Assembly (NCBI RefSeq): GCF_035634895.1
Contig: NZ_DASQCC010000194.1
Location: forward strand, 1-64,000
Source: Actinophytocola sp035634895
GTDB lineage: Bacteria; Actinomycetota; Actinomycetes; Mycobacteriales; Pseudonocardiaceae
Length of the DNA: 64,000 nucleotides
Direction of reading: 5' to 3'
A program made the position numbers and the translations under genes. The notes beneath the pieces were generated by a model that was given only the letters and a program-made list of their open reading frames with translations, was not told the DNA's origin and searched no databases. Shown here piece after piece: positions 28,649 to 37,439 of this stretch (within the stretch, counting starts at the first letter, position 1; every line of letters starts with the position of its first letter).

Positions 28649-29821
28649 CTACTCCACCACCCGAAACGTCAGCCCGGCCCGCCCGAGCCGGTCGACCAGC
28701 CGACTCCCCATGGCGACGGCGGGCGTCACCTGCCCAGCCGTCTTCGGCAGATCGTCGAAGGCGAGGCACAACGCCGACTCGCCGAGCATCTTGGCCGTCT
28801 CGCCATACCCGGGGTCACCCCCGGACACCTCCGTGACCACCCGCCGGCCACCCCCTTCACCGACGAACCGCACCCGGAACCAGGCCTTGTCGCGCCGCTC
28901 CGCGGTGGGGCCATCCCCTGCCGCCATGCGTCCGAGCAGCCAGTTCCGCGTGAACGGCACCTGCGCGAGCACAACGGCCGCCCCGACGGCGCCGGCGATC
29001 CCGGCCGCCGCGGGCAGCTTCCTGACCGCGAGGTAGTGCCCGTAGGTGAAGGCCGGCCCGTACCGGTCGAGCGCGCGCGCCGACCGCAACACCACCTGCG
29101 GATCGATCGTGGGCGCGGGCAACAACCACGCGCCGACGGCCTCCTCGAACCGCGGCCGCCCCTTGACGCCCTTCACCGAGCGTCCGTCCGGCCGTGGCTC
29201 GGCTCGCCGCCGCCGCTTGGCGACCGCGCTCATCTCCCGCAACCGGGAGAAGGCGTTGATCGCGGAGTGGTAGGTGCCGGCCGAGAAGGCCCCGGAGAGG
29301 GACAGGTACCCCTCGACGGCCAGCGGGACGTCCTCGGGCAACTGCTGGACCGTGAACAGGACCCCAAGGTCATGAGGAACGGAGTCGAACCCGGCCGCAT
29401 GCACGATCCGCGCCCTGCTGGCCACCGCGACGTCGTGGTACGCGAGGTACATCCGATCGACGAACTCGGGCTCACCGCTGAGGTCGAGGTAGTCGGTCCC
29501 CGTCTCCGCACACACGGCGACCAGCGGTTCGCCGTGATGGAGATAGGGCCCGACGGTGGTGGCGATCACCCGTGCCCGCGAAGCGACGGCACGCAGGGAG
29601 TCGCGGTCGGTCACGTCCGCGATGAGGAGGTCCAGATCAGCACACGACGGGTTGATCTCGGCAAGCCGCTCCCGCACCGCCAGCAGCTTCTCCCGGGACC
29701 GCCCGGCGAGCGCCCACCGGCAGGCGTTGGGCGCGTGCTCGGCCAGGTACTCGGCTGTGAGCTGCCCGGTGAAGCCGGTGGCCCCGAAGAGCACGACGTC
29801 GAACTCCCGCCCCACTGACAT
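28649..29821 (-). CDS. Saccharopine dehydrogenase-like NAD(P)-binding protein
   Basis: A 390-residue protein of the saccharopine dehydrogenase / trans-acting enoyl reductase family. The Rossmann loop is VVLFGATGFTGQLTAEYL. It is followed by the ADVTDRDSLRAVASRARVIATTVGPY and YLDLSGEPEF segments typical of this group, and HAAGFDSVPHDLG. A single hydrophobic stretch near residue 285 could be a membrane-associating helix. Mycobacterial relatives act in lipid (phthiocerol/glycolipid) biosynthesis, but many have unknown substrates. It stands alone, flanked by non-coding stretches. Confidence 0.88.
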   Translation of the reverse strand: MSVGREFDVVLFGATGFTGQLTAEYLAEHAPNACRWALAGRSREKLLAVRERLAEINPSCADLDLLIADVTDRDSLRAVASRARVIATTVGPYLHHGEPLVAVCAETGTDYLDLSGEPEFVDRMYLAYHDVAVASRARIVHAAGFDSVPHDLGVLFTVQQLPEDVPLAVEGYLSLSGAFSAGTYHSAINAFSRLREMSAVAKRRRRAEPRPDGRSVKGVKGRPRFEEAVGAWLLPAPTIDPQVVLRSARALDRYGPAFTYGHYLAVRKLPAAAGIAGAVGAAVVLAQVPFTRNWLLGRMAAGDGPTAERRDKAWFRVRFVGEGGGRRVVTEVSGGDPGYGETAKMLGESALCLAFDDLPKTAGQVTPAVAMGSRLVDRLGRAGLTFRVVE

Positions 29822-30376
29822 GCGCGAACACCTTTCTCACGACCAGGGCTTTCCCACGACCAGGGCCTACTCGCCAGTAACCACTCTACCCACCACGACT
29901 CGAAGGACCGGTAGACATTGGACTCGAAGTTCAACGCGCCCAAAACCAGGGCCACCACACAGTTCAACCCACCCGAAGCCAGGTCCGACGACGACCTCGG
30001 CACCCAAACGGACCCAACCGAAACGACGCCCAACCACCTCGGCGACCAGGTGCCTGGCGTGCCCGGCGTGCCCGGCGTGCCCGGAATCCTGTGCCCACAA
30101 CCCGAACACCGAACGCGGGGCCAACCACGTCGCCGGCCATGTTCGCCAGCCACATAGCCGGCCCACGTTCGCCAGCTCCGTCGTGAGCACGTCACCGGCC
30201 AGGTCGCCGGCCCCGCATGACAGAGACCGACGGAGCCACTTCCGGCGGGCTCGCGGCGTGAGGGCACGTTCACGACATCCGCGTCCCGAACCGCCTTTCG
30301 GGGCACGGCCCGAACAGCACCTACGGTCTTCACCGACCCCGGCGCCGCACGGTCCCGTCAGTGCCGGTCCATCTCG
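29822..30376. other. Non-coding stretch with a 9-bp tandem repeat
   Basis: 555 bp without a believable gene: open frames on both strands are short and compositionally odd. Local low complexity includes three to four tandem GCGTGCCCG units at about 30050-30084. Several GCCGGCC/GGCCGGC-type repeats fall at 30130-30215. It may be decayed sequence; nothing recognisable was found. Confidence 0.5.
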
Positions 30377-30727
30377 TTAGGTCCAGAAGACCGCGATGCC
30401 CACGTTCACGACGACCAACCCCACCAACGAAGGAGGCAACCACTTCGGCGCGGGCACCTTGCGGATCACGTACACGAGGGCCAACGCGCCGATCACCAGC
30501 AGGACCAACGTCTTGATGCCGAGCTTCGCACCGTTGTAGTGCTGGTCCGTGGCCGGGGCCAGCAGCTGTAGCGCGAGACCCGTGATCAGCTGCAGGGCCG
30601 CGATGTGCAGCCATCCCTGGTTCAGCGGCGCGTCGGCCGGCGCGCGGCGCTGGACCAGGAACATGCCCACCAGCAGCGCCATGCCGAGCAGGTGCAGGAA
30701 CACCAGAAGGAGGCGAACGAACTCCAC
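30377..30727 (-). CDS. Small four-helix integral membrane protein
   Basis: A 116-residue protein with four hydrophobic helices (residues about 5-25, 40-58, 68-87 and 97-114) joined by short loops, including HYNGAKLGIKTLV. It resembles small actinobacterial membrane proteins of unknown role. It starts at GTG 30727. No neighbour suggests a function. Confidence 0.75.
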   Translation of the reverse strand: MEFVRLLLVFLHLLGMALLVGMFLVQRRAPADAPLNQGWLHIAALQLITGLALQLLAPATDQHYNGAKLGIKTLVLLVIGALALVYVIRKVPAPKWLPPSLVGLVVVNVGIAVFWT

Positions 30728-30840
30728 GAGAACGAACTCCCTTGCGTCGGGCAGGCCGGGATCAGCCCGTTGGTGCGACCAGTTCTAGCAGGGCCTGACA
30801 CCCCAACTCATCCGGCACCCGGTGCTCAACCGGCACCCGG

Positions 30841-31016
30841 TGCCAGGGCAAGGCCGCTCCGGCGGCGGTCGACGCCCGCAGGACGGTCGGGCCGTCCGAG
30901 GTCGAGCTGCGGCTGCCCGGCTGGCTGCCCGGCGCCACCCTCACGCAGGCCGACCTAGAACGGGATGCTGCACGCCGACCTCGACCGGATCACCGCGTTC
31001 ACACCGGTCCGGCAAG
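30841..31016 (+). pseudogene. Possible coding remnant, frameshifted
   Basis: Read on the plus strand, 30846-30966 gives a protein-like stretch (VGPSEVELRLPGWLPGATLT then QADLE). A shift of frame near 30965 continues as MLHADLDRITAFTPV until 31015. Neither piece has a start or a full-length frame, and the segment runs into the duplicated xylB end. An 18-bp tandem repeat (CCGGCACCCGGTG core) precedes it at about 30811-30846. The family is not recognised. The whole gap 30728-31016 otherwise shows nothing. Chance coding appearance in GC-rich DNA is a real alternative. Confidence 0.3.
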
Positions 31017-31171
31017 TCGCATGCCCAAGCTCATGCCGGGCGGTCGAGGATCTTGTCCCGAGCCTCCGCGTAGCGCTCACGGAGTCCGAGGTCAGATCGG
31101 TCGCATGCCCAAGCTCATGCCGGACGGTCGAGGATCTTGTCCCGAGCCTCCGCGTAGCGCCCACGGAGTCC
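31017..31171. repeat. Tandem duplication of the xylB 3' end
   Basis: 71 bp at 31017-31087 recur at 31101-31171 with two mismatches, a period of 84 bp. The right copy encodes the last 19 codons of xylulokinase plus its stop. The left copy lies past the stop and would encode nearly the same C-terminal peptide (RYAEARDKILDRPA) followed by a stop. It is a recent local duplication with no effect on the reading frame. Confidence 0.95.
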
Positions 31172-32512
31172 CGGGGTCGCGTCGCCCGACACGCGCTGCA
31201 TGGCGCCGAGGCGCCAGTTCGGTGGGGAGTCGCCACCCGCGAGGGTCCATGCCGCCTGGCGGGCCGCGCCGTCGGCGACGTACTCGCCCGGCTCCGGCAC
31301 CAGGACCGGGCGGCCGAGCACGGTCGGGGCGATGCGGCGGACAGCGGCGGACCGGGCGCCACCACCGACGAGCAGCACGCGGTCGGTGCGGACTCCTTGT
31401 GCCACAAGGGCGTCCAGGGCGTCGGCCAGGCCGCACAGCATGCCCTCGACGGCGGCGCGGGCCTGGTGGGCCGGGGTCGCGTTCGCGAGGCGGAGGCCGT
31501 GCAGGGCACCGGTCGCGGCCGGGAGGTTCGGGGTGCGCTCGCCCTCCAGGTACGGGACGAGCGTCAGGCCGTCGGCGCCGGGTGGGGCGGACAGCGCGAG
31601 CTCCGCGAACTGCTCGTGGTCGACCCCGAGCATGCGTGCGACCGCGTCCAGCACGCGGGCGGCGTTCAGGGTGCACACCAGCGGGAGGAACCTGCCGGTG
31701 GCGTCGGCGAAGCCGGCGACCAGGCCGCCGGCGTCGGCGCTCGGCTTGTCGGCGACGGCGAACGCGGTGCCGGACGTGCCGATCGACACCACGACGTCGC
31801 CCGGCTCGGCGCCGACGCCCAGGGCGGCGGCCATGTTGTCGCCCGTGCCGGCGCCGAGCAGGGCGCCTGCCGGGGTTCGGCCGGAGTCGTCGGACGGGCC
31901 GAGCACCCTGGGCAGCCGCGGGGTGGCGCCGAGCGCCAGCTCGAGAAGATCGATGCGGTAGGTGCTGGTCGCGGCGGAGAAGTACGCCGTGCCGGAGGCG
32001 TCGCCGCGGTCGGTGGTCAGGCGGTCCAGGGAGCCGCCGGACAGGCGCCACGTGAGGTAGTCGTGGGGCAGGCACACGGCTGCCGTGCGGGCGACCGACT
32101 CCGGCTCGTGGTCGCGCAGCCAGCGCAGCTTGGCGACGGTCATCGACGCGACCGGGACCACGCCGACCGCGTCGGCCCAGGCCGCGCCGCCGCCCAGCTC
32201 GTCGACGAGGTCGGCGGCGGCCTGTGCGGAACGGGTGTCGTTCCACAGCAGCGCGGGCCGGACGACCTCGCCGTCCTCGGTGAGGCACACCATGCCGTGC
32301 TGCTGCCCGGCGACCGCCACGGCCGCGACGTCGTCGATGCCGCCGGCCTGGTCGACGGCCGACCGCAGCGCGGTCCACCAGGCGACCGGGTCCACCTCCG
32401 TCCCGTCCGGGTGTGGCGCGGATCCGCTGCGCACGAGGGCGCCGGACTCGGCGTCACGCACAACCACCTTGCAGGACTGGGTCGACGAGTCGACCCCGGC
32501 CACCAGCGGCAT
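31115..32512 (-). CDS. xylB: Xylulokinase
   Basis: A 465-residue FGGY-family kinase that phosphorylates D-xylulose. Present are the N-terminal phosphate loop VAGVDSSTQSCKVVV, VAGQQHGMV, LWNDTRS, the catalytic base region TTDRGDASGTAYF, the VSIGTSGTAF ATP loop and the C-terminal VGGGARS loop. ATG 32512 is chosen because GGAGG stands 8 bases before it; GTG 32521 overlaps that site. It follows the Tat-exported isomerase by 63 bp and is about 14 kb from xylA, so the two xylose genes are in separate operons. Confidence 0.93.
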   Translation of the reverse strand: MPLVAGVDSSTQSCKVVVRDAESGALVRSGSAPHPDGTEVDPVAWWTALRSAVDQAGGIDDVAAVAVAGQQHGMVCLTEDGEVVRPALLWNDTRSAQAAADLVDELGGGAAWADAVGVVPVASMTVAKLRWLRDHEPESVARTAAVCLPHDYLTWRLSGGSLDRLTTDRGDASGTAYFSAATSTYRIDLLELALGATPRLPRVLGPSDDSGRTPAGALLGAGTGDNMAAALGVGAEPGDVVVSIGTSGTAFAVADKPSADAGGLVAGFADATGRFLPLVCTLNAARVLDAVARMLGVDHEQFAELALSAPPGADGLTLVPYLEGERTPNLPAATGALHGLRLANATPAHQARAAVEGMLCGLADALDALVAQGVRTDRVLLVGGGARSAAVRRIAPTVLGRPVLVPEPGEYVADGAARQAAWTLAGGDSPPNWRLGAMQRVSGDATPGLRGRYAEARDKILDRPA

Positions 32513-32575
32513 GGTCAACACCTCCGAGATCGAGTGTAGGGCGCGGCCGGGGCGGTACGACCGCGCCCAGGTCCG

Positions 32576-33454
32576 CTAGAACCGCAGGTTGGCGAGATAG
32601 TTGTAACCGGTCGCGGCGAACTTCAGCGGGTCCACCGGCTCGTCGTTCTCGATGATGTACTCCTCGACCTCGAGCTGGTGGTTGGCGCGGAAGATCCGCC
32701 GGAAGTCGATGGTTCCCTCACCCGGGTCGGCGAAGCCGCCGTCCGGGTTGCGGTCCTTGACGTGGTACTGCTTGACCCGGCCGGCGATCCGGTGGAACTC
32801 CGTCACCGGATCGGCACCGCCCGTGACCACCCAGAACAGGTCCATCTCGAAGTCGACGTTGCGGCGGGTGGTCCGACCCGTGAGCACGTCGTAGGGCCGC
32901 ACCCCGCCGATGGCCAGGAACTCCTGGTTGTGGTTGTGGTAGCCGAACTTGATCCCGGCCTGCCGGTAGACCTTGCCGGCCGCCTCCAGCCGGTCGGCGA
33001 ACGCCTCCCACTCGGCGATCGTCGCGAAGTTGGCGTAGGGATGGTTGCTCCGCCGGTTGCCGAGCACCTTGGCGTCGGCGATGGCCTGGTTGAGATCGGT
33101 CCCGTCGATGCCGACGTGGGTGGAGGTCGCCTTCAGGTGCCGTCGGTCGAGGAGCTTCCGGAACTCCGTGGCGGTGCGGCCGTAGGTTCCGGCCAGCTCG
33201 ACCTTGCGGAACCCGATGTCGGCGAGCGCGTCGAGCGTGCCCTCCAGATCGGTCTCGAGGATGGACCGCAGGCTGTAGAGCTGAATGCTGATCTTGTCCC
33301 GAGGCACCCGGAAGCACCCGTGCCCACCGCCGTGCCCGGCCCCCTCCGCGGACGCGACCGCGGGCAACGCGCCGGCAGCACCGACCGCGAGCGCCGCACC
33401 GGCGGCACCGCGAAGCATCGACCTTCTGGAAATAGCCACGACAAATCCCTCCAT
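32576..33454 (-). CDS. Tat-exported xylose-isomerase-like TIM barrel protein
   Basis: A 292-residue sugar phosphate isomerase/epimerase-family protein with a twin-arginine signal (SRRSMLRGAAGAALAVGAAG) and a likely AxA cleavage site at VASA. The barrel has KISIQLYSLR, the glutamate strand VELAG, FGYHNHNQEF, NVDFEMDLFWV, QYHVKDRN and VEEYIIEND, giving the Glu/Asp/His/Glu metal set of the family. Export by Tat is unusual for an intracellular isomerase; it suggests action on extracellular sugars, such as oxidised glycosides. It lies upstream of xylB in the same direction. Confidence 0.87.
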   Translation of the reverse strand: MEGFVVAISRRSMLRGAAGAALAVGAAGALPAVASAEGAGHGGGHGCFRVPRDKISIQLYSLRSILETDLEGTLDALADIGFRKVELAGTYGRTATEFRKLLDRRHLKATSTHVGIDGTDLNQAIADAKVLGNRRSNHPYANFATIAEWEAFADRLEAAGKVYRQAGIKFGYHNHNQEFLAIGGVRPYDVLTGRTTRRNVDFEMDLFWVVTGGADPVTEFHRIAGRVKQYHVKDRNPDGGFADPGEGTIDFRRIFRANHQLEVEEYIIENDEPVDPLKFAATGYNYLANLRF

Positions 33455-33842
33455 TGGGTTTGAGAGTGGAGCAGGGTTGCGGATCGGTCACCGGGCGGAG
33501 CGGGATCGAAATCGATTCGGAAAGATCAACGGGCTGGCGAGCCAGGCTGGACGGGAACGAACTCTGGACGGGAACGAGCTCTGGACGCGGACCACGACGG
33601 AGGCGCGTGTTCGGGACGCCGCCGATGCCCCGAAGAACAGGTCCCGAGAAGGGCCTCCAGGGCATCGTGGATGTCGTGCACGTGCCTGACACGGCCTGCC
33701 CGTTCACCCACGGAACCCACACCGCCGACCCCCTGGCGGGGCTCGCCGGGCGTGGGACCCCCCTTGGCGCCGAACTCGGCATGTCGCTCGTCCTGGGCCG
33801 GGGGTGGGCGGGCTCCGCGGGTGAGCCCGCCCACCGGCGGGG
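33455..33842. other. Intergenic region with repeats and ebo-operon terminator
   Basis: 388 bp without a gene. Near 33546-33590 the unit CTGGACGGGAACGA(G/A)CT occurs about three times. At 33803-33835 a perfect 13-bp stem (GGTGGGCGGGCTC / GAGCCCGCCCACC) with a 7-base loop lies 8 bp past the stop of the ebo-operon's last gene and is a likely terminator. The promoter for the Tat-isomerase gene should lie at the left end. Confidence 0.65.
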
Positions 33843-34847
33843 TCAGTCCTTTGTGGAGAAGGCCGCGTCGAAGGCCGCGTCTGGCTTGTCGAACAGGCGG
33901 GACCTGATGAAGCCGACCGCCTCCTCGGCGCCGCGCAGGCGGTCCATGCCGGCGTCCTCCCACTCCACGGAGATCGGGCCGTCGTAGCCGATCGCGTTCA
34001 GCGCGCGGAACGACTCCTCCCACGGCACGTCACCATGGCCCGTGGACACGAAGTCCCAGCCGCGGCGGGGGTCGGCCCAGGCCAGGTGGGAGCCCATGCG
34101 GCCGTTGCGGCCGTCGAACCTCTTCTTCGCGTCCTTGCAGTCCACGTGGTAGATGCGGTCCGCGAAGTCGAGGATGAAGCCCACCGGGTCCAGGTCCTGC
34201 CACACGAAGTGTGACGGGTCCCAGTTCAGGCCGAACGCCTCGCGGTTGTCCACCGCCGCCAGTGTTCGCTTGGTGGTCCAGTAGTCGTATGCGATCTCCG
34301 ACGGGTGGACCTCGTGCGCGAAGCGGACGCCGACCTCGTCGAACACGTCCAGGATCGGGTTCCAGCGGGCCGCGAAGTCGGCGTAGCCGTCGTCGATGAC
34401 GTCCTGGCCGACGGGCGGGAACATGGCCACGTACTTCCAGATCTTCGACCCGGTGAAGCCCACCACCGTGTTCACGCCGAGCTTCGCCGCGGCGCGGGCG
34501 GTGTCGGCCATCTCGGCCGCGGCCCGCTGGCGGACGCCCTCGGGGTCACCGTCGCCCCAGATGCGGGACGGGAGGATGTCCTGGTGGCGCTGGTCGATCG
34601 GGTCGTCGCAGACCGCCTGGCCGACCAGGTGGTTGGAGATCGTCCACACCTTCAGGCCGTGCGAGGCCAGCTGGTCCAGCTTGTTCTGGACGTAGTCGTC
34701 CTCGGCCAGGGCCCGGTCCACCTCGAAGTGGTCACCCCAGCAAGCGATCTCCAGCCCGTCGTAGCCCCACTGCGCGGCCAGCTTGCACACCTCCTCGAAC
34801 GGGAGGTCGGCCCACTGGCCGGTGAACAACGTGACTGGTCGACTCAT
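33843..34847 (-). CDS. Sugar phosphate isomerase/epimerase (xylose-isomerase-like)
   Basis: A 334-residue cytosolic TIM-barrel protein. Conserved metal-binding segments are YDGLEIACWGDHFE, the glutamate in FAHEVHPSEIAY, LNWDPSHFVWQ, YHVDCKDAKKRF and SVEWEDAGMD. Its ATG overlaps the stop of the EboF-like gene as ATGA, and GGAAGGAG stands just upstream. It is the last gene of the ebo-type operon. Members of this family isomerise or epimerise keto-sugars, including 3-keto-glycosides. Its substrate here is unknown but should belong to the operon's metabolite. Confidence 0.9.
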   Translation of the reverse strand: MSRPVTLFTGQWADLPFEEVCKLAAQWGYDGLEIACWGDHFEVDRALAEDDYVQNKLDQLASHGLKVWTISNHLVGQAVCDDPIDQRHQDILPSRIWGDGDPEGVRQRAAAEMADTARAAAKLGVNTVVGFTGSKIWKYVAMFPPVGQDVIDDGYADFAARWNPILDVFDEVGVRFAHEVHPSEIAYDYWTTKRTLAAVDNREAFGLNWDPSHFVWQDLDPVGFILDFADRIYHVDCKDAKKRFDGRNGRMGSHLAWADPRRGWDFVSTGHGDVPWEESFRALNAIGYDGPISVEWEDAGMDRLRGAEEAVGFIRSRLFDKPDAAFDAAFSTKD

Positions 34848-36247
34848 CGTCGAGCTCCTTCCGAGACTCCCTGCAACTGCAGCAGAAGATTGCGTACATC
34901 AGTGGCGGCCAACGCGCCGGCGGGTTCCCCGTCCGGAACCGAGCACACGATCACCGGGCCGTCCGCCGGGTCCGCCGGCAGCCGCCCGTGTGAACCCCGC
35001 ACGTACGTCGGGTCCAGTGGCACCACCTGCATTGCATACCGCAGGCCCGCCTTCTTGCGCACCAGGTTCAGCCCCGCCTTCGCCTTCGCGAGCTTGTCGG
35101 CCGGGTTGAAGAACAGCTCGGCCGGGTCGTAGCCGGGCTTGCGGTGGATCTCCACGCCGCGGGCGAAGTCGGGGGCCCGGTCGTCGTCGAGCCAGTAGTA
35201 GTACGTGAACCACGCGTCCGGGTCCGCGACCACCACCAGCTCGCCGGAGCGGGCGTGGTCCAGGCCGTAACGGGCCTGGGCGGCGCGGTCCAGCACCTCG
35301 TCCACCCCCGACAGCTCGCTCAGCAGCGCCGTGACGCGCGGGATGTCCGACTCGTCCGCGACGTACACGTGCGCCACCTGGTGGTCGGCCACCGCGAACG
35401 CCCTGGACACCCACGGGTCCAGGTACTCCATCCCGTCCTGCGTGTACACCTCGAGCAGGCCCTCGCGGCGCAGCAGCCGGTTGATGTCCACCGGACGACG
35501 CACCGACGTGATGCCGTACTCCGACAGCGCGACCACCCGCGCGCCCGCGTTGCGGGCGTCGTCCAGCAGCGGCTTCAGCGCCGCGTCCACCTCGCGGGCG
35601 GCACGCGCGGCCTCGGGCGCGTCCGGGCCGAAGCGCTGCAGGTCGTAGTCCAGGTGCGGGACGTAGGCCAGCAGCAGGTCGGGGTGCTGCTCACGCAGGA
35701 TCTTGCGGGACGCGCCGATGATCCACTCGCTCGACGCCAGCGACGCCGTCGGGCCCCAGTACTGGAACAGCGGGAAGTCGCCCAGCGCGCCGACCAGGTC
35801 GTCGTGCAGGGCCGGTGGGCGGATGTACGCGTCGGGTGACTTGCGGCCGTCGGCGTGGTAGATCGGCCGCGGCGTCACCGTGATGTCCGTGGTCGCGCCC
35901 ATCGCGTACCACCAGCACACGTTCGCCGTCTGGAAGTCCGGGTTCGCCGCGCGGGCGGTCTCCCACAGCTTCTCGCCCTGGACCAGCCGGTTGTGCTGGC
36001 GCCACAGGAAGACCTCGCCCAGCTCCCGGAAGTACCAGCCGTTGCCGACGATCCCGTGCTCGTTCGGCATCCTGCCCGTCAGGAACGTCGACTGCACACT
36101 GCACGTCACGGCCGGCAGCACCGTGCCGAGGCCGGCCTGCCAGCCCTCCCGCGCGAGCGCGGAGATGTTCGGCATGTGCCGCAACAGCTTCGGTGTCATG
36201 CCGACCACGTCGAGCACCAACAGTGGCGACTCGGTCACCGCGCTCAT
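34844..36247 (-). CDS. eboF: Alkaline phosphatase/phosphodiesterase superfamily protein (EboF-like)
   Basis: A 467-residue type I phosphodiesterase/nucleotide pyrophosphatase. The metal-binding N-terminus is LLVLDVVGMTPKLLRHMPNI, the nucleophile threonine lies in FLTGRMPNEHGIVGNGWYF, and YVPHLDYDLQRFGPDA and VVALSEYGI supply further metal ligands. No signal peptide is seen, so it is cytosolic. ATG 36247 is chosen for the GGAGG just upstream; a longer frame is Arg-rich and unlikely. It sits fifth to sixth in the ebo operon, 58 bp after EboE. The symbol follows the ebo nomenclature and is assigned by family and position. Confidence 0.83.
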   Translation of the reverse strand: MSAVTESPLLVLDVVGMTPKLLRHMPNISALAREGWQAGLGTVLPAVTCSVQSTFLTGRMPNEHGIVGNGWYFRELGEVFLWRQHNRLVQGEKLWETARAANPDFQTANVCWWYAMGATTDITVTPRPIYHADGRKSPDAYIRPPALHDDLVGALGDFPLFQYWGPTASLASSEWIIGASRKILREQHPDLLLAYVPHLDYDLQRFGPDAPEAARAAREVDAALKPLLDDARNAGARVVALSEYGITSVRRPVDINRLLRREGLLEVYTQDGMEYLDPWVSRAFAVADHQVAHVYVADESDIPRVTALLSELSGVDEVLDRAAQARYGLDHARSGELVVVADPDAWFTYYYWLDDDRAPDFARGVEIHRKPGYDPAELFFNPADKLAKAKAGLNLVRKKAGLRYAMQVVPLDPTYVRGSHGRLPADPADGPVIVCSVPDGEPAGALAATDVRNLLLQLQGVSEGARR

Positions 36248-36305
36248 CCGCGGGGACCTCCTTCCGTCGGTCCGGCGGCGGTTTCCTCGCCCCGCTCCAG
36301 CGGTG

Positions 36306-37439
36306 TCATCGAACTCCTCCAAGCTCGAACAGGTTGGCCGCGGCCCAGCGGAGCTCCGCGGCGATGCCCCTGATCAGTGCCGTGTCGCCGCCGTTGCCGG
36401 CGGTTTCCGGCAGGACGCTCCACGTGTAGGTCTCTACCTCAACGTGCGGCATGTTGTCCACAGTGGATCTCAAGGTCTCGATCGCGGTGCGCAGCACGTC
36501 GGTCGTCGCCGACAGCGGCGCGGCCGGGCGGGCGTGCAGCGGCACGTGGAAGTGCACGCGCCACGGACTGGCGCCCGGCAGCTCTTCGTGTGCCTGGGGC
36601 AGGTCGTCGGCCGCGAGCACGGTGCCGGTCGGCGTCAGCTCCCGCACCTGGTGCAGGTACCGCGGCTCGGTGAAGTCGGCGAGCGCGAGCCGTGCCGCCT
36701 CGCCGGCCGGGTCCTCGACCTGCAGGGCCGCGGACGCCTGCACCTTCACGACCTCCAGCCCCGCCGCGTAGATCGACGCGACCGTCGCGACCGGATCGGC
36801 GTAGGACACCGCGAGGTGGCAGGTGTCCAGGCACACCCCGATGTACCGCGGGTCGACGCGCGGCGCCAGCCACGCCACCGCGTCGGCGACCGTGTCCAGC
36901 ACGCAGCCCGGTTCCGGCTCGACCGCCAGCCGGATGGGACGGCCGGTGGCGGTGGCCATCCCATCCAGCACCCCGGTCAGCTCCGTGAGTGCGGCGGTCG
37001 CGGCGACGTCGTCGGCCTCGGACCACGGTGTGCGCCAGGCGAGCGGCAACGTCGAGATCGAGCCGTAGGTGGCCGAGTCCGGCAGCAGGTCGCCGAGCAC
37101 CAGCGCGCAGTCGGCGGTGTACCGGAGCCGGATGCGGTCCGTCCACTCGGGACGGTAGACCGAGTGTTTGACGACCTCGTCGTGGAAACCGCCGTACGGG
37201 AAGGCGTTGAGTGTGTAGACCTCTAGCCCGCGGGCGTCCAGCTCGGCCCGCAGTTTCGCGCGCAGCCGCGGGGACGCGGCCAGCTCGTGCGCCAGCACGG
37301 CCGGCAGCCACAGCCCGAGGCCGAGCACGTCCACGCCGACCAGCCTGCGCACCGGCTCGGCGTAGCGGTCGAGCTGCGCCAGCACCCCCGGCAGGTCCTC
37401 CGCCGGGTGCACGTTGGTGCAGTAGGAAAGCGGGCTCAT
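36306..37439 (-). CDS. eboE: Metabolite traffic protein EboE (xylose-isomerase-like)
   Basis: A 377-residue TIM-barrel protein with the EboE signature start SYCTNVHPAEDLPGVLAQLD, then LYTLNAFPYGGFH-type VYTLNAFPYGGFHDEVVK, YRPEWTDRIRL, LAVEPEPGCVLD, GVCLDTCHLAV and HFHVPLHARP. These differ from ordinary xylose isomerases and match EboE-type metabolite-traffic proteins. It overlaps the TatD-like gene upstream by 4 bp. In other bacteria EboE is needed, with the rest of the operon, for movement of a secondary metabolite such as the scytonemin monomer towards the envelope. Its exact chemistry is unknown. Confidence 0.85.
   Translation of the reverse strand: MSPLSYCTNVHPAEDLPGVLAQLDRYAEPVRRLVGVDVLGLGLWLPAVLAHELAASPRLRAKLRAELDARGLEVYTLNAFPYGGFHDEVVKHSVYRPEWTDRIRLRYTADCALVLGDLLPDSATYGSISTLPLAWRTPWSEADDVAATAALTELTGVLDGMATATGRPIRLAVEPEPGCVLDTVADAVAWLAPRVDPRYIGVCLDTCHLAVSYADPVATVASIYAAGLEVVKVQASAALQVEDPAGEAARLALADFTEPRYLHQVRELTPTGTVLAADDLPQAHEELPGASPWRVHFHVPLHARPAAPLSATTDVLRTAIETLRSTVDNMPHVEVETYTWSVLPETAGNGGDTALIRGIAAELRWAAANLFELGGVR

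Noticed and set aside
29822..30376. Small genes of about 60-110 codons on either strand
   Set aside because: Mutually overlapping, Arg/Gly/Pro-rich and without ribosome sites; one is driven by the 9-bp tandem repeat.
30762..30944. Minus-strand 60-codon gene
   Set aside because: No family features, and it is antisense to the possible plus-strand remnant.
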